A stretch of 64,000 bases of DNA from Heliopora coerulea (lineage: Eukaryota; Cnidaria; Anthozoa; Scleralcyonacea; Helioporidae): NCBI GenBank assembly GCA_030142905.1, contig JASJOG010000111.1:504001-568000 (forward strand), written 5' to 3'. The notes under the pieces were generated by a model. It saw nothing but the letters and a program-made list of their open reading frames with translations, was not told the origin of the DNA and made no database searches. Position numbers and translations under genes: made by a program. Below, piece by piece: positions 1 to 10,881 of the stretch. Every line of letters starts with the position of its first letter. Position 1 is the first letter of the stretch.

Positions 1-1
1 A

Positions 2-535
2 GGAGAACCTGATATTGTTAATGTGTTTGTCTATAAGCTGACTGGGTATCACTAAAACACTTATTGAACCCAGAATGGATTAATGGGCCATGATAATGGC
101 AGGTTCGATAAATTTATATAATCTTTCCCTGCCCAATATTTAGTTGTCAGTTATGGTGGCAACTCTATCACAATCAGATCAACTACAAGTGGAAGAAATG
201 TTAGATACTGTGCATGTTACAAGCTCAAATCTGATGCAGGCCAGTTGAACACTTGGATTTGTTTGGATTTGTCTATTGGGATGTAGACAGAGGCTAATGC
301 TTCATCTATGTATTATAATGGCCAGAAGTTAGCTAATTTCACATCTTACAGTTCAATAGGTTCAACAAAAATGACATTTGGAGATCTGAATCCAAACAGG
401 TTGGCACCTCTAAAGGGCACGATAGCTCTTTTTATTTTATGCAGACATAGAATGACTGAACATGATATACTGCTTCATCATAAATGCTTTTACGACAATT
501 GGTATGAAGTTGATCGTCAACCAATAAATTTATAA
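2..535 (+). pseudogene. LamG/concanavalin-like protein of Polinton copy 1, C-terminal part
   Basis: One frame reads through from base 2 to a stop at 535, with in-frame stops in its first third. The last 75 codons are open. The C-terminus has the motifs KLANFTS, KGTIALFI and DILLHHK, which recur in the protein at 15.1-16.06 kb inside the complete Polinton, so the two are homologues. The beta-rich pattern and the KGDIA...LLHHK ending resemble concanavalin/LamG-like jelly-roll domains. A virion-surface or attachment role is inference. The 5' end lies outside the window. A Tc1 element has inserted 5 bp after the stop codon. Confidence 0.6.
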
Positions 536-539
536 TATA

Positions 540-1959
540 CAGGGGGTGTTCAAAAAAAAGTGGCCACCTGCCTTTAAAGCTTCCATCATTCTTATCACAA
601 GTTATTTTACATCTTTACCTTTATTTTCCTTAGTTCACTACAACATTATACATGTACATGCATCAGCATTCCCTTTGATTTCATTATCACCTTGCATCAA
701 CTCTGCATGCTTTCAATGAGCTTATGCACGTATTCTAGTGTTAATGACTGCCATGCACTTTTGAGTATGTCAAACAGCTCATTTTCATTCTTTGGCTTAC
801 AGTCTTTCGTTGCCTGATTAAGCTCAGCCCATAAATTCTCGATAGGATTCAAATCTGGTGATTGCGCTGGCCATTGTATCACATTAATTTTCTTATTCTT
901 CAGATATCTCGATACCACTCCACTAGTATGTTTTGGATCGTTATCATGCTGAAATATAAAACCATCAGGGCACAATCGATGAGCAGAGGGAACAAGATGA
1001 TGAATTAAAATTTTGCAATACACTTCTCCAGTCATTGTTCCTTTAACTCGATGTAAAACCCCAACACCATTCCAGGAAAAACAATCCTACGCGTTAATTG
1101 ACTTTTGGTGTTTGACCGTGCCTTGCATTGAATGAGTTGCCATTTTCTCTTTATCAGTCTGCCAAACATATTGAGAAGAATTGTTTTGTGGAGTAAATGG
1201 CGACTCATCACTCCAAACAACACTTTTCTACTGATCAATATCCCAATGGACATGTTTATGAGCGAATGTTAAATGCCCTTTGTGATTCTTCTCACTCATG
1301 AATGCTTTCTTAGACTTTTTTCTCCAGTGTGTTCCCTTTTCTCTAAGACGTCACTGAATAGTTGAGGTGGAAACGTTTACTCCAATATGAGCTTCTAATT
1401 CATTAGCCAGCTGTTTCTTGGTTGGGGTTCCTATTTTAGAATGCTTGACTATGCATCAGTCACTTCAATCACTGGTCTCGCGCTTTCATCCTGAACCAGG
1501 AGTATGATGGCAATTCCAACTTGTTTATATCTTGGAACAAAGCTTCTTTGCTCCTGAGTAACTGAGACCAAACTCTTTTCCAATTTGGTGAACACTGACT
1601 CCAGCCTTTAGCATGCCAAGTATTTCATAGTTTCTTCCGACTTTTTTCTTTGCCTTTTCGTCTTGAATTTGCTTTTCTTGTGTTTGTATTTGTTGTAATT
1701 CAGCGGCTCCGTAACTTGGAAATTTGCACAACAATCTAACTTTCTCATGATCTAACAACTGTTACACCATGATTTAGCTTGCAATACTTATGGTACAAGA
1801 TTTTCATACTATACGCGAAAACTTTATGTGCACGAAGTGGTAATAAATGACTGGTATCGCATACCTCCTGTTCTTCCAGGTCTTTTTCACTCAGAATCTT
1901 TATACATCAAAGAAACTTACATTTTGGTAGATGGCCACTTTTTTTTTGCCCACCCACTG
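540..1959 (-). mobile_element. Tc1/mariner-type DNA transposon
   Basis: The left end begins CAGGGGGTGTTC followed by an A-run and GTGGCCACCTGCC. The right end, read on the reverse strand, begins CAGTGGGTGGGC, an A-run and GTGGCCATCTACC, giving terminal inverted repeats of about 33 bp. TA dinucleotides flank both ends (538-539, 1960-1961), the family's target duplication. The 1420-bp length is normal for a Tc1-like element with one transposase gene. It sits just after the LamG-like ORF of the decayed Polinton. Confidence 0.85.
697..1758 (-). pseudogene. Tc1-like DDE transposase, frameshifted
   Basis: The start at 1758 opens an N-terminal helix-turn-helix region (LGMLKAGVSVHQIGKEFGLS). The catalytic domain follows in other frames: SDES near 1205 carries the first Asp, HDNDPKHTS near 945 the second, and SPDLNPIENLWAEL near 850 the Glu. 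Spacing between the last two fits the DD34E class. The C-terminus is open to the stop at 697. Frame changes and stops between about 1030 and 1525 make it non-functional. It is the only gene of the 540-1959 element and fills it. Confidence 0.85.
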
Positions 1960-1961
1960 TA

Positions 1962-2417
1962 TATGTTAGTACATACCAGGAAATCTATTGTTTTCAACAC
2001 AATATTGAAAGATTTAAGTAATGAACAGATTGAAAAACTAAGAAAATTGTACATGTTTTACCATTGGTTGGCTGTTTGTTATAAATGGAAATATAAGAGA
2101 AAATTTTATTATTTTTAAAAATGATATCGATATCTTTAACAATAGTAGGCAGTGGATGATTGGCTCCTATCACACACTACACTGCACTTTCAATACTAAG
2201 GGTATATTAATAAAAGTCATATAGCAGACAAAGTTCAGCAGTGCAAATTCACGAATCAATCATATCAGAAGGTGTTACATCAACTGATCTCTTATTGTAG
2301 AGGCATGTCCTATGATGAAAAAAACATTAACAGAATTGGGTGTTTTAGACAACATTGTAACCAATCTTTGTCCTCCAATCAATGCATAAAAAATATGATA
2401 AATTATATAAATCTTAA
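1962..2417 (+). pseudogene. Polinton accessory ORF (helical, unknown function)
   Basis: Directly after the Tc1 insertion a frame reads ILKDLSNEQIEKLRKLYMFYHWL and then KVLHQLISYCRGMSYDE and NIVTNLCPPIN, with at least one frame change near 2320. The FYH and RGM.YDE motifs resemble a conserved helical accessory ORF I associate with Polintons of cnidarians and other invertebrates. No function is known to me. It lies upstream of the acidic ORF and in the same orientation, consistent with one ancestral transcription unit. Identification is by remembered family pattern, so confidence is moderate. Confidence 0.4.
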
Positions 2418-2422
2418 TATAT

Positions 2423-2620
2423 ATGGCAGAAGAAATCAAATTAAATGATTTTGATATTAACAACAAAGAGCATAATCCAGAAGATGAGGGTAATAAATAA
2501 ACCGATTTTGGAGCAAATAATGACGATTTTTATCTTCTAGACGATTTAGATTGGCTTCAGAATAAGGGTAAAATTGTTGATTCTGAAAAAAAATATTTTG
2601 GAAGCAAATTTATAAAATAA
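2423..2620 (+). pseudogene. Small acidic Polinton protein, copy 1
   Basis: A 65-codon frame starts MAEEIKLNDFDINN and ends GSKFIK, broken once by TAA at codon 26. It is rich in Asp, Glu and Asn. It resembles the N-terminal acidic ORF at 19,437-19,664 (MAESGFDDIEMKN), which lies just upstream of the large membrane protein in the complete Polinton. The Crypton begins about 15 bp after its stop, so any continuation may have been separated by that insertion. Function unknown. Confidence 0.45.
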
Positions 2621-2634
2621 CATGTACATAACCC

Positions 2635-4466
2635 GTGTTTGGATCAGGCCATCCAAACACGGGAATTTTAAAAATGTCTGAGTTTGAAGACGAATTTTTG
2701 GCGAAAATTGATTTGGAGGGCATTTGTGAAAGAGCAGAAAAGAGTGAAACAGAGAAAAGGTTTGCTGTAGTCACCCAGTAACATATTGACGAGCTGTTAA
2801 GCAATGTACAATCAACAAATACCAAGTATAAAACAGCATACGCTGTCAATGTTTTTAAAGGTACAGTGATTATACTTCAAAATGTTTACATTCGCATTCA
2901 GAGTGTAAACGTTTAAATTAAATAGCCTGCAGTATTTACCTGACATGTTTTTTCTTCTTTATATAATTCCTGTTACTTGCATGTATTTTAATAGCATGAT
3001 CAAAACAACGAAACATTCCCGAAGAGTTGCATGAAATGGATGACAAAACCCTTGACCAATGTCTTCGTCACTTTTACTTTGAAGTAAAAAACAAGCAAGG
3101 CGATGACTGCAGTAAGTCAACTTTAATTGGGTTAAAACATGGAATAGAGCGATACCTGAACTGTCCACCATACAACAGAGGTTTGAATATGTCAGGCAAT
3201 CCAGCGTTTAAAATGTCAAACTCCATACTTAATGCAAAGATAGTATCTTTGAAGAAACAAGGAAAGGAAAAAGTTATGCACAAACCTGTCTTGGAAGTTG
3301 AAGACCTCGCAAAGCTAAAAAATAGTGGCATACTGAATGTGTCCACTCCACTTGGCCTTCTCAGAAACGTAAGGTTTCATGTGTCTCTGTATTGGTGCCG
3401 AAGAGGACAAGAAGGACAATGAAACCTGATGAAGAACAGCTCTTTGTGTTTACCACGCACAGTGAAGCCTCCAAAAACCATCCTGGCAGAATTCACGACA
3501 TCGAGAGCTTTGAGAATTTGGGAAGGATGTACAAGACCAATGCAGAAAACAACGGTTTCTCAGCTCTGCAGCTGTTCATTATGAAGCTGCATCCTTCCTG
3601 CGAAGCACTCTCAGTACCCGAAGCAGCAGTGGAGTCCAACAGACAGCACTTGGTATAAGAACCGACCTCTTGGAGTAAACAAGCTTGATAATATGATAAA
3701 GACTATCAGCTCAGCAGCAGGTCTGTTGAAAGTTTACACATCTATAACACTGTGGTCCAACGCTGGCTTGACCAATCGCCATATTATGGCAATTTCAGGA
3801 CATCGCAGCGAGCAGTCTCTTGTCCACTACAATCAGCGACCATTGACATCTCAGCTGAAGCGTTCAAGCGAAGTTCTTTCTGAATTTCTTGGTGACCATG
3901 TTGGACATAATCAAGCACTTGCAAAGAAACCTGCAGTAGGATTAACCATGACAAAGGCGACAACAGTTGCTTGTTCTGACTTTCGTACTTCCTCGTTGGC
4001 TAGTATCTCATTGGAAAGATTGCCAGATTTCAGCAAAATGTTTAACAATTGTTCAATCACCACTGTTAATATGAACTTCAATCGACAGTTGTGACTTTGA
4101 TAAATTTTTAAAGACAAAAACTTGCTGTAAATCCATATTGAAAAGTGTTTCACGGTTGGTTGTTTACGGCCTTGAAACGTTCATCGGCCTTGTTTGGATT
4201 CTTGCTTTTGTCAGTCTCTCTTGTGATTGGCTATGTTGTATTTTTAGTAACTTGGGAGAATTTAGCTTTTCATACTTGTATCAATAAAACTTGCAAGACT
4301 ATAAATGTGTTGTTATTTTATAAAACAATTACTTAATGGTTTTCAAGTGTTTGGATGTTGCGAGAGTTAAGAAAAGCTTGAAAACCACGAGCTGCAGGCA
4401 AGTGGTTTTCAAGCTTTTCTTAACTCTCACAACATCCCAACTGTTTAGATCAGGCCATCCAAACAC
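2635..4466 (+). mobile_element. Crypton (tyrosine-recombinase element)
   Basis: The segment carries a tyrosine recombinase gene instead of a DDE transposase. Both edges carry nearly the same 26-bp palindromic core in direct orientation: arms GTGTTTGGAT and ATCCAAACAC around CAGGCC at 2635-2660, and the same with two changes at 4441-4466. Direct copies of a short core at both ends are what site-specific recombination leaves (attL/attR-like). Flanking sequence on both sides looks Polinton-like. The exact edges are inference from these repeats. Confidence 0.65.
2674..4094 (+). pseudogene. Crypton tyrosine recombinase
   Basis: Exon 1 starts at 2674 (MSEFEDEFLAKIDLEGI), has one TAA stop, and ends near 2860 at a GTACAG donor. 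Exon 2 begins near 2994 after an AG acceptor and contains the core-binding domain (CLRHFYFEVKNKQG, KSTLIGLKHGIERYL). The catalytic region runs from about 3390 to 3890. It ends with GLTNRHIMAISGHRSEQSL and VHYNQRP, the HxxR...Tyr block typical of Cryptons and the related DUF3504 domains of host proteins such as ZMYM and KCTD1. Frameshifts occur near 3400 and 3660. Inactive by inspection. Confidence 0.75.
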
Positions 4467-4488
4467 TCAAAAACCATTAAGTAATTGT
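4324..4488. repeat. 165-bp nested palindrome at the Crypton right edge
   Basis: Three inverted layers are nested around a short loop (GAGCTGCAGGCAA): outer ACAATTACTTAATGGTTTT with its complement, middle GTGTTTGGAT with ATCCAAACAC, and inner TTAAGAAAAGCTTGAAAACC with its complement. The middle layer is the same core found at the Crypton left edge. As RNA or single-stranded DNA it would fold into one long hairpin. Confidence 0.8.
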
Positions 4489-4590
4489 TTAATGAGGTTA
4501 ATGGTCATGCAGATATTTCAAACAGATTATTCCAACAATCACCTGAATACAGAGAACCTAAATTTGTAAAGAAGGAATGAAAATAAAAAA

Positions 4591-4836
4591 ATGCTTTCTG
4601 AATCAGGCTGTGCAACAAATTATGGAATTTCATGTAAAACCGAACGAAATGATAGTAATACAAGATGGTTTGACAATATAACATACAAGATGGACAACAG
4701 TGAATTTTCAGACAATGATTGGGAGAAACTTTGTTTCGATATGGATGAGTTTTATGACAAATGGAGGAAAGAAAAATTAAACAACTTTATGGAATGTATC
4801 AATTATAACTGTAGTGGGTTTGAGTCATATCTCTAA
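4591..4836 (+). CDS. Unrecognised 81-aa ORF between Crypton and capsid relic
   Basis: An open frame of 81 codons (start MLSESGCATNYGI), rich in Asn, Asp and Lys, with an acidic stretch NSEFSDNDWEKLCFDMDEF. I do not recognise the family. It lies between the Crypton and the capsid relic in Polinton copy 1, where the complete copy has its 329-aa membrane protein, but it shows no membrane segment and no similarity I can see. Downstream (4840-5050) another frame reads a glycine-rich patch (KTTGGGLIFIG) of unknown origin. It may be chance or a decayed accessory ORF. Confidence 0.25.
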   Translation: MLSESGCATNYGISCKTERNDSNTRWFDNITYKMDNSEFSDNDWEKLCFDMDEFYDKWRKEKLNNFMECINYNCSGFESYL

Positions 4837-5090
4837 TAACAGGTCTTTCTCTTGGTCTCAAGAGAAGTGGGAATTACATTATTAATGCTGGATGTAAGCC
4901 TAAAAAGCTAAAACATGAAATTCCAGTACACAAATCAGAACCGTGGGTTGAATTAAGGTTGTAGCTAAAAGACAACAGGTGGAGGCCTAATATTTATTGG
5001 TGATCATATTTATTATATTATGGGTAGAATTATATTATATCTTGGTACTAGAAAATAAAATATATGTTATAATATATAAATGTTAACAGG

Positions 5091-6083
5091 ATGTCAAGAA
5101 GCAACTGTTTGGTGCCAGAGAGTTTACATCTTGTCTATGATATTAAAATTGGAAAGGCCATAAATCATTTCAAAAATAATTGCTACAAACTCGAGTTCAG
5201 ATTAAATACACTGGAGAGACTGAGATGATATGATTGAGTATGGTTTGGGTAGTGAAAACTGGAGAAAATTAACAAGTAAAAATGATTCTGGAGCTACAAG
5301 TGATTTGACAGATAAGGTTCAAGATAAGCTTATGTATGATATGTTTGGGACAACACAGAGAATCAAACTTTCAAAAATTCTCGATGGTATTGTTTTGTTT
5401 GTTCCACACACTATGATGAATAATCTGGAATATATTATCACACTTTCCAAGTAGTTCAGATGTATTGATTACACAAACAGGCGAAGCATCTACTGAATAT
5501 TCTCTCTAAAATCTCCATTTGGAATATGAAACTATTATGAAAGATGAGCTTGGAAGTGAAGTAATGAATAGTTTTTTGCTGAGAAGTACTCCATATGAAC
5601 ATGTCACAATGTTCTAAAAGATATCTTGGCCAAAAGCTTCAACCACTCAGAACAATAATGTAAATGTTCCAAGAAAGAGTATGAAAGCCATCATTCTTTT
5701 GTTTAAGGATGACAGTAGTGATAATGAATTCCTTCCAGATCCAGACCTCAAATCAGTTAAAATTTTGATAGGTGTTCCAAATAAGGTGTATAGGCATGAT
5801 TTCAAACAAAACAGATCATACAGTGACTCATTGATTATTTTCAAATAAAACGAAATATGATCAAAACTTAACTGTGTTTGACTTTTTTAAAGACAGCTTT
5901 TGTGCTACAATTGATCTGTGATCTAATGAAGATAACAACAGTGTTTATGGAAGTGGAAAAAAGAATTTTAAATACACAATCTTATGTTTTGCTTGAGTTA
6001 ACAAGTGCAGCAACAATGAAAGATCGCACTATTTATGTGTGTGTTGTATTATTAATAATGATTTAAAGAGCATTCAATACTAA
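5091..6083 (+). pseudogene. Polinton major capsid protein, copy 1 (decayed)
   Basis: A 5' segment reads NCLVPESLHLVYDIK. The open block at 5230-5454 (MIEYGLGSENWRKL, SKNDSGA, MMNNLEYIITL) matches the capsid ORF at 17.3-18.4 kb segment by segment (MVEYGIAGENLRKL, SKDDSGA). Later pieces near 5640-5850 (KAIILLFKDDSS, DPDLKSVKILIGVPN) and the end LKSIQY fit the second half of a double jelly-roll capsid protein. Several frameshifts and an internal deletion near 5200 break it. The packaging ATPase relic follows 16 bp downstream, the usual capsid-ATPase neighbourhood. Confidence 0.65.
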
Positions 6084-6098
6084 TTATATAGTATATTA

Positions 6099-6627
6099 TA
6101 GGAATCCCTTTAATATGATTATTCTTGGTATGACTGACTGCATGTGGTAAATCAAAGTGTCTTCTAGATATGCTAGAAAAAGAATATGTGAATTATTTTG
6201 ACTCTATAATCCTGATATGCCGAACTTTTGATTTTAATAAGACCTATCACAAGTGGAAATATATTAATGACAGAGATTTAATCGCTATAAAATGTGATCA
6301 AGAACAGGTTGACTTAATTTTAAAATATGTGTCTGATGTGTACAAAGGAACAAATTCATTGATTGTTCTAGATGATTGTGCAGGAGGGCAGAGTGTTAAA
6401 AACAGAGTGTTTGAATTAGTTAGATTAGCATTTTTTACTTGACACTATAATCTTTCAACAGTTGACTTCTACTGCAAAACCATATAATGAAAATATAAAT
6501 TAGTGACTTTTTATAATTCTAATAGAAACAATATGAAGACAATAGCAGACAACTACCTATATGGTGTTTCTAATGAGGAAATAAAAGACATCCGTATAAT
6601 TACAATGTTGTTCTGCAAATAAAATAA
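6099..6627 (+). pseudogene. FtsK/HerA-type packaging ATPase (A32-like), copy 1
   Basis: The open block at 6170-6442 reads MLEKEYVNYFDSIILICRT and later SLIVLDDCAGGQS, the Walker B region (hydrophobic stretch plus DD) of the A32-like genome-packaging ATPases of Polintons and related viruses. Upstream, around 6117-6165, the P-loop region is present but frameshifted. The terminal HPYNYNVVLQ matches the ..RHPYG.. ending of the other copy at 16.7 kb. The family pumps viral DNA into capsids using ATP. This copy is broken. A hAT element begins 17 bp after the stop codon. Confidence 0.65.
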
Positions 6628-6643
6628 AATATGTTGTAATATA

Positions 6644-9545
6644 CAGGGCTGGTGAAATGCTCTTGCAAGTGGGGCAGCTATAAGAAGCACGTGAAAGAAA
6701 ACGAGTCGAATAGCATAACGTTTTGTATGAAATATTTTTTGGGTGAAACTACTCTGTACACTGCTCGATTGCTTGTTCAAATTCAAGTTTTTGTTTACAG
6801 AGAAACATGCGTAAGTTATATACAAAGATCTATTTACAATTACCATCAATAACCAAATCTGTTCCCAGTAAACAAATGTTATGATGTATTAAAACATACT
6901 AAAGTATCACTAAGGGAAACGTAGTAAATTGGCACAAATGTGAAAATTAGAATATTTTGTACAGACATTTTCCCTAATCAACAAAAACAATTGCATAACA
7001 TAATATATAAGCAGGAAAATGATGGTACAACTTACGTATTGCAGTAAAAAACGTACGAGCAGTATGATTAAGTCTAGATCTTGAAGTGCAATTATCTACA
7101 TAATTATGAAAGATCAGATGGCCTAAACTTTGCACCAAATATGTTCTTTCTATGTTTGCTACTGAAAATAAAGTCATTGGCAACATTCACCAGGTCGAGG
7201 TCATTGGTGCGCTCCTTGTGCACATGTAGCAACATCAAGTGGTTCAGTCGTCCTTGTTTCATCGTCAATCTAAGGTAAGACTTTGTTCTTCATAAAGCAC
7301 TAAAGCACCTTTCACTTCCAGCATTAGTAGCGGGCATCACAAGCAATAATCTCACCAACTTACTGACCTGAGATTGCAGCTGCGATTGAGCATCAGAGCA
7401 CTTCTGAAAGTAGCGGACAATTTCACATATGGTGACTTTGCCATCAACTTGGAAATCTTGTGAGAAAATCTCCAGCTGCATTGGAAGAAGTAGCGCATCG
7501 AAATCAGAGCCATAAAAAGAGAGCACAGAATGTAGTTCATTGTCGTATGGTTCTCCAGCTGCAACCTTCAAGAGAAGCTCTTGCACATTTCAAAAGGTTT
7601 TGTAGCCAGCCTGGTTAAAACGATCCTCGATGCAGGATACGATGAGGTCGAGTGCTTCAAAGTAGATGCTTCGGTAGTGTTCCTCTACTGAGTCAGGGAA
7701 TGTAGGCGCACAACCGTCATCCAGGCGGCGGGGGATCTTGCAACGGCAAGGTAGCAAGGGCTTTTCAATGTCAACATCTTCAGCAGCAGAATTGGTCTTC
7801 AGCCAAAAGAAGTCGAAACTGGTGTCATTTTGTATGGACGCCAGCGTGGCTACCATCATCTGCATCAACTTCTGCCCTTCTGCAGTGGACACATCTGTTC
7901 CTTGCATAGCCTTGCTCAGATTATCAGTGTGCTTCAAAATCAGCAAACCCAAAGAAACACAAAAGAAAAAAACGAATTTTGTCATCTGAGCAGCAACCCC
8001 TTGAATTCTTGCCTTCATTTCCGTGTCTTTGACGCATTCTAAAGATTCGTCCCAAAGTTTCAGGACCACTTCGAAGTTGTCAAGGATGCTTTTCAAAGCT
8101 CCAGCAGACAATCCATCTGGTTGGGCAAAGAACATGGATACTAGGAGTATCACTAGCCATTTCTTCCTTTAATCGCTTGAAAATGGCATCACGTGCCGGT
8201 GACTTCTTGATCAACTTGGTTATCTCATGTGTCATGTCCAGTGCGTCACACATAAGTTTGCATCGTTTAATTGTATCACCACAGGCCAAGTTTAGCGGGT
8301 GTCCATAACAATGGGTGAAAACAGCTCTTTGCAATCTCGTTGCCACACCGGAATTCTTGCCAGACATGGTGGCAGCACTGTCCCCGCACCTTTGAGACGG
8401 CAAGATTCAATCACTTGAAAATGTCGGTGATGACACTGTAAATCATCTCGGCCCCAGTTCATGCCACTTCATACAAGCCAACTAACTCTTCAGCAAGTTC
8501 AAACTTTTCATGGACCCATCGGAGTAAGATGACCACTTGCTCAACATTGGAGGCGTCTGTTGTTTTGTCGACCATCACGGTGAAGAATGGCACATTTCGA
8601 ATACTTGCTGCAATGTCACACAAAACTTGCAAGGCCATGACTTTTATCATTTTGTTCTGCATGTCATGCGAACTGTATTTGTTTGTCTTCTTTATCCAAT
8701 AAGTGAGGCTGGGGTTATCTTCTGATCTAAGGTGAATTAGTCTCACAAAATTTGAATCAGACTCATCTCCGTCACCGCAAACTGCAAGGCCTTGTCTGCA
8801 AAGAAAACGCACATTCAACAGCAACTTAAGAAACGCTTTCCTTCACTCTTCACACTCCTTTGCAAGTTCTGATGATAACATTTCACTCACATCTTTAGTA
8901 GAGCATCTCTGTGACAACAACTTCCTTCATGTTTGTTGAACTTCAGTGCAGCATCTTTCCAGTTACAGAAGCCAGTAGAGATAAATGTTGGTTCAAGGCA
9001 TCGATCTGGTACAAGGTGGTTGTTTTTGTACGCAACAATACATGTGAAACAAAACGCGAGATCTTTCTCTTCACTGTAGTGAAGCCATTGCCATCTGTCA
9101 AACCACTGCAGCTGAAATGAGCACTTCATAACTGACATTTTGCCAAAATCACGCTTGGGAAACTTGAAGGAACGTGGCTGGTGCACTTTATTGCCTATTA
9201 CTGGAGTTGGAAGCTTTTTATGGCCATCACTAGTTGAAGCCACATTGTGAACTCATCTACTGAGTACTGACAAAAATGCCCCAAGCAAAAACATTGTAGT
9301 TTCGAATTTCAGTGCAATGCATTTTTTAATAAATTAGCAAGATTATATCACATGTTTCAAACAATCATGCCAATTTCGCTGTTAACTTCTGTAATTAAAC
9401 AATGACCGGTAGCACATTAACAGTTAGTGAACTCAAATAAATGAAAACATTGGTAATGTTGTTTTATTTTTGAAAATGCTTACATTAGCATAAAATTGGC
9501 CGAAAAAGTGGAGCAGCCGTAGCTGCCCCTGTTCCTCTGGCCCTG
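6644..9545 (-). mobile_element. hAT transposon with TTF-finger transposase
   Basis: The left end starts CAGGGCTGG and the right end, on the reverse strand, starts CAGGGCCAG; both run into a shared GGGGCAGCTA block, giving short hAT-type inverted repeats. It contains one hAT transposase gene on the minus strand. The 2.9-kb length is usual for an autonomous hAT. I could not match an exact 8-bp duplication: the flanks are AT-rich and differ (GTAATATA versus ATATATAA). It separates the ATPase relic from the next Polinton ORF. Confidence 0.75.
7060..9243 (-). pseudogene. hAT transposase, zf-TTF type, with frameshifts
   Basis: The N-terminus (start 9243) has the TTF zinc-finger signature: QWFDRWQWLHYSEEKDLAFC, FTC, then FCNWKDAALKFNKHEGS and CCHRDAL. 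The catalytic core follows: FFTVMVDKTTDAS near 8580, AVFTHCYGHPLNLAC near 8300, and PTRWIV near 8100. The C-terminal dimerisation domain lies at 7290-7400 (LLLVMPATNAGSERCFSAL). Frameshifts near 8860, 8430, 8090 and 7290 break it into five open blocks. Order and length match the TTF/DUF4371-like hAT proteins common in invertebrates. It is the only gene of the 6644-9545 element. Confidence 0.8.
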
Positions 9546-9553
9546 ATATATAA

Positions 9554-10109
9554 ATGGGTAGATGCAAACTTCAAAAAAAATAGGTGATATAAAAATACTT
9601 TTAGTTGAGAAATTAGAAATAGCAAATCTAAATTTTGAAGAATAAATTGAAAAGGTTGTTATTGAAGAAAAAAAAGAGGAAGAAATTTCTAATAGCCTTG
9701 ACAGCATGAGTACTAAATTAAGCTGGCGGATGATGGCCAGATAGAACATACTGTGAAATATATTAAAAAAGCATCATCTAAGGTTGTCCAGAAATTACAG
9801 AAGGAAGGCTGATGAGTTTTTAGCAGACATGTTAATTTCAAAATTTAGCAGATGGGTGGTCTAGACACTATTGACTCTGTTGAAAATATGGAAGATGAGT
9901 TGAGGAAGGATGAACTATTAAGATGAGATGTTAGTAACCTAGTGTTTTTTATAACTCCATATATACCACATATTGGGTTTCTAAGCAGTCAAATTATGGT
10001 TTTACGTCACATGTATAACAAAACAACTCAAACAAACGAAAAAAAGTCTGTACAAAATCAAGAAAACGGAATTACTGAGGGCCAAACAAACGACCCTAAA
10101 CCCATGTAA
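9554..10109 (+). pseudogene. Small Polinton protein, copy 1
   Basis: After the hAT insertion Polinton-like sequence resumes. Pieces such as EKVVIEEKKEEE, ELRKDELLRRD and a hydrophobic run at about 9940-10000 align in order with the gene at 16,179-16,664 (MEKVVEN, ELKSDKLLRRDV, then a hydrophobic run). In both copies this gene follows the ATPase in the same direction, so gene order is conserved. Stops and frame changes are frequent. Function unknown; an acidic helical N-terminus and one hydrophobic segment are what can be seen. Confidence 0.5.
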
Positions 10110-10130
10110 TACACAGTGTGTTGCATTTTA

Positions 10131-10177
10131 ATTAATATCCTGGTGACATGTCTAGACAATTAATGTTACCAGGATAT
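10131..10177. repeat. 15-bp-stem hairpin
   Basis: AATATCCTGGTGACA and TGTTACCAGGATATT form a nearly perfect stem with one mismatch around a short loop, just after the end of the small Polinton ORF. It might mark a 3' end, but eukaryotic transcription does not use such terminators, so its role is unknown. Confidence 0.55.
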
Positions 10178-10256
10178 TATCATAATTTTATATAAACCGA
10201 CCCATAACTTAATCAAAAGGGTAAGAAAGTTGGTTTTGGTTTGATTTTGGCCAAGT

Positions 10257-10590
10257 ATGAAGATGGCTGGCATAGAGGAACTTTTAAGACAGTATGAAGC
10301 AATTTGTGGAAAAAATCAAGATCATATCCACATGGTAGGGGCATATATGGGTGGGTGTGAAAGTATTACTTTCAACTCATCTCAAGAGATCTCAACTCTG
10401 GGAACTGTTGATACTTCGAAAGTTTTGATGTTGTCTAATTTCATATGTGCATTAGAAGAATACAGGCGTACATTGAAGGGTAAATCTTCTAGAAGAACCA
10501 TACAATGAAAGATTCAACAACAATCCATTGCAAAAGAAAGATGAAATCTGTTAACTTCAAATAGAAGACAATGCTGTTAGAGGTTAAATC
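10257..10590 (+). pseudogene. Unknown Polinton-associated ORF
   Basis: An open frame starts MKMAGIEELLRQYEAICG and runs 83 codons. A single frame change near 10,490 allows it to continue (EEPYNERFNNNPLQKK) to about 10,585. The gentle helix-plus-strand composition and its position directly after the small Polinton protein suggest it belongs to copy 1. I recall similar ORFs near invertebrate Polintons but know no function. It has no membrane segment and no catalytic motif I can see. Confidence 0.35.
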
Positions 10591-10599
10591 TCTATAATA

Positions 10600-10880
10600 A
10601 ACAAAACATGATAATGGTAGATCAGATTGATTGAACTGAACGTTTTTTTTTCTTCTTGTTGTATTTGGTATCTAGTGTTGGTGAATAAAAAATGTTCTTC
10701 AAGTCAGGATTTGTGTTTTGTGTCATTGTTTTATGGCGAATATTTGGTGAAATTTTATAGGATTTTGAGTGGGAGGTGCCAGGGAAATTTTTCAATATAT
10801 GGCGAAATAATTAGGTGATAGAAAGATTTTGCTGATTTTTGTAAAAATGCGCTGGTATCCCCCACTCCTATACAACTAGA
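10600..10880. other. No feature seen
   Basis: T-rich sequence with short chance frames only; no repeat ends or protein motifs recognised. Confidence 0.5.
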
Positions 10881-10881
10881 G

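Noticed and set aside
1032..1253. Separate small gene in the Tc1 element
   Set aside because: It is an alternative frame over the transposase catalytic domain.
6636..9553. 8-bp target duplication for the 6.6-9.5 kb hAT
   Set aside because: Flanks GTAATATA and ATATATAA do not match; AT-rich similarity only.
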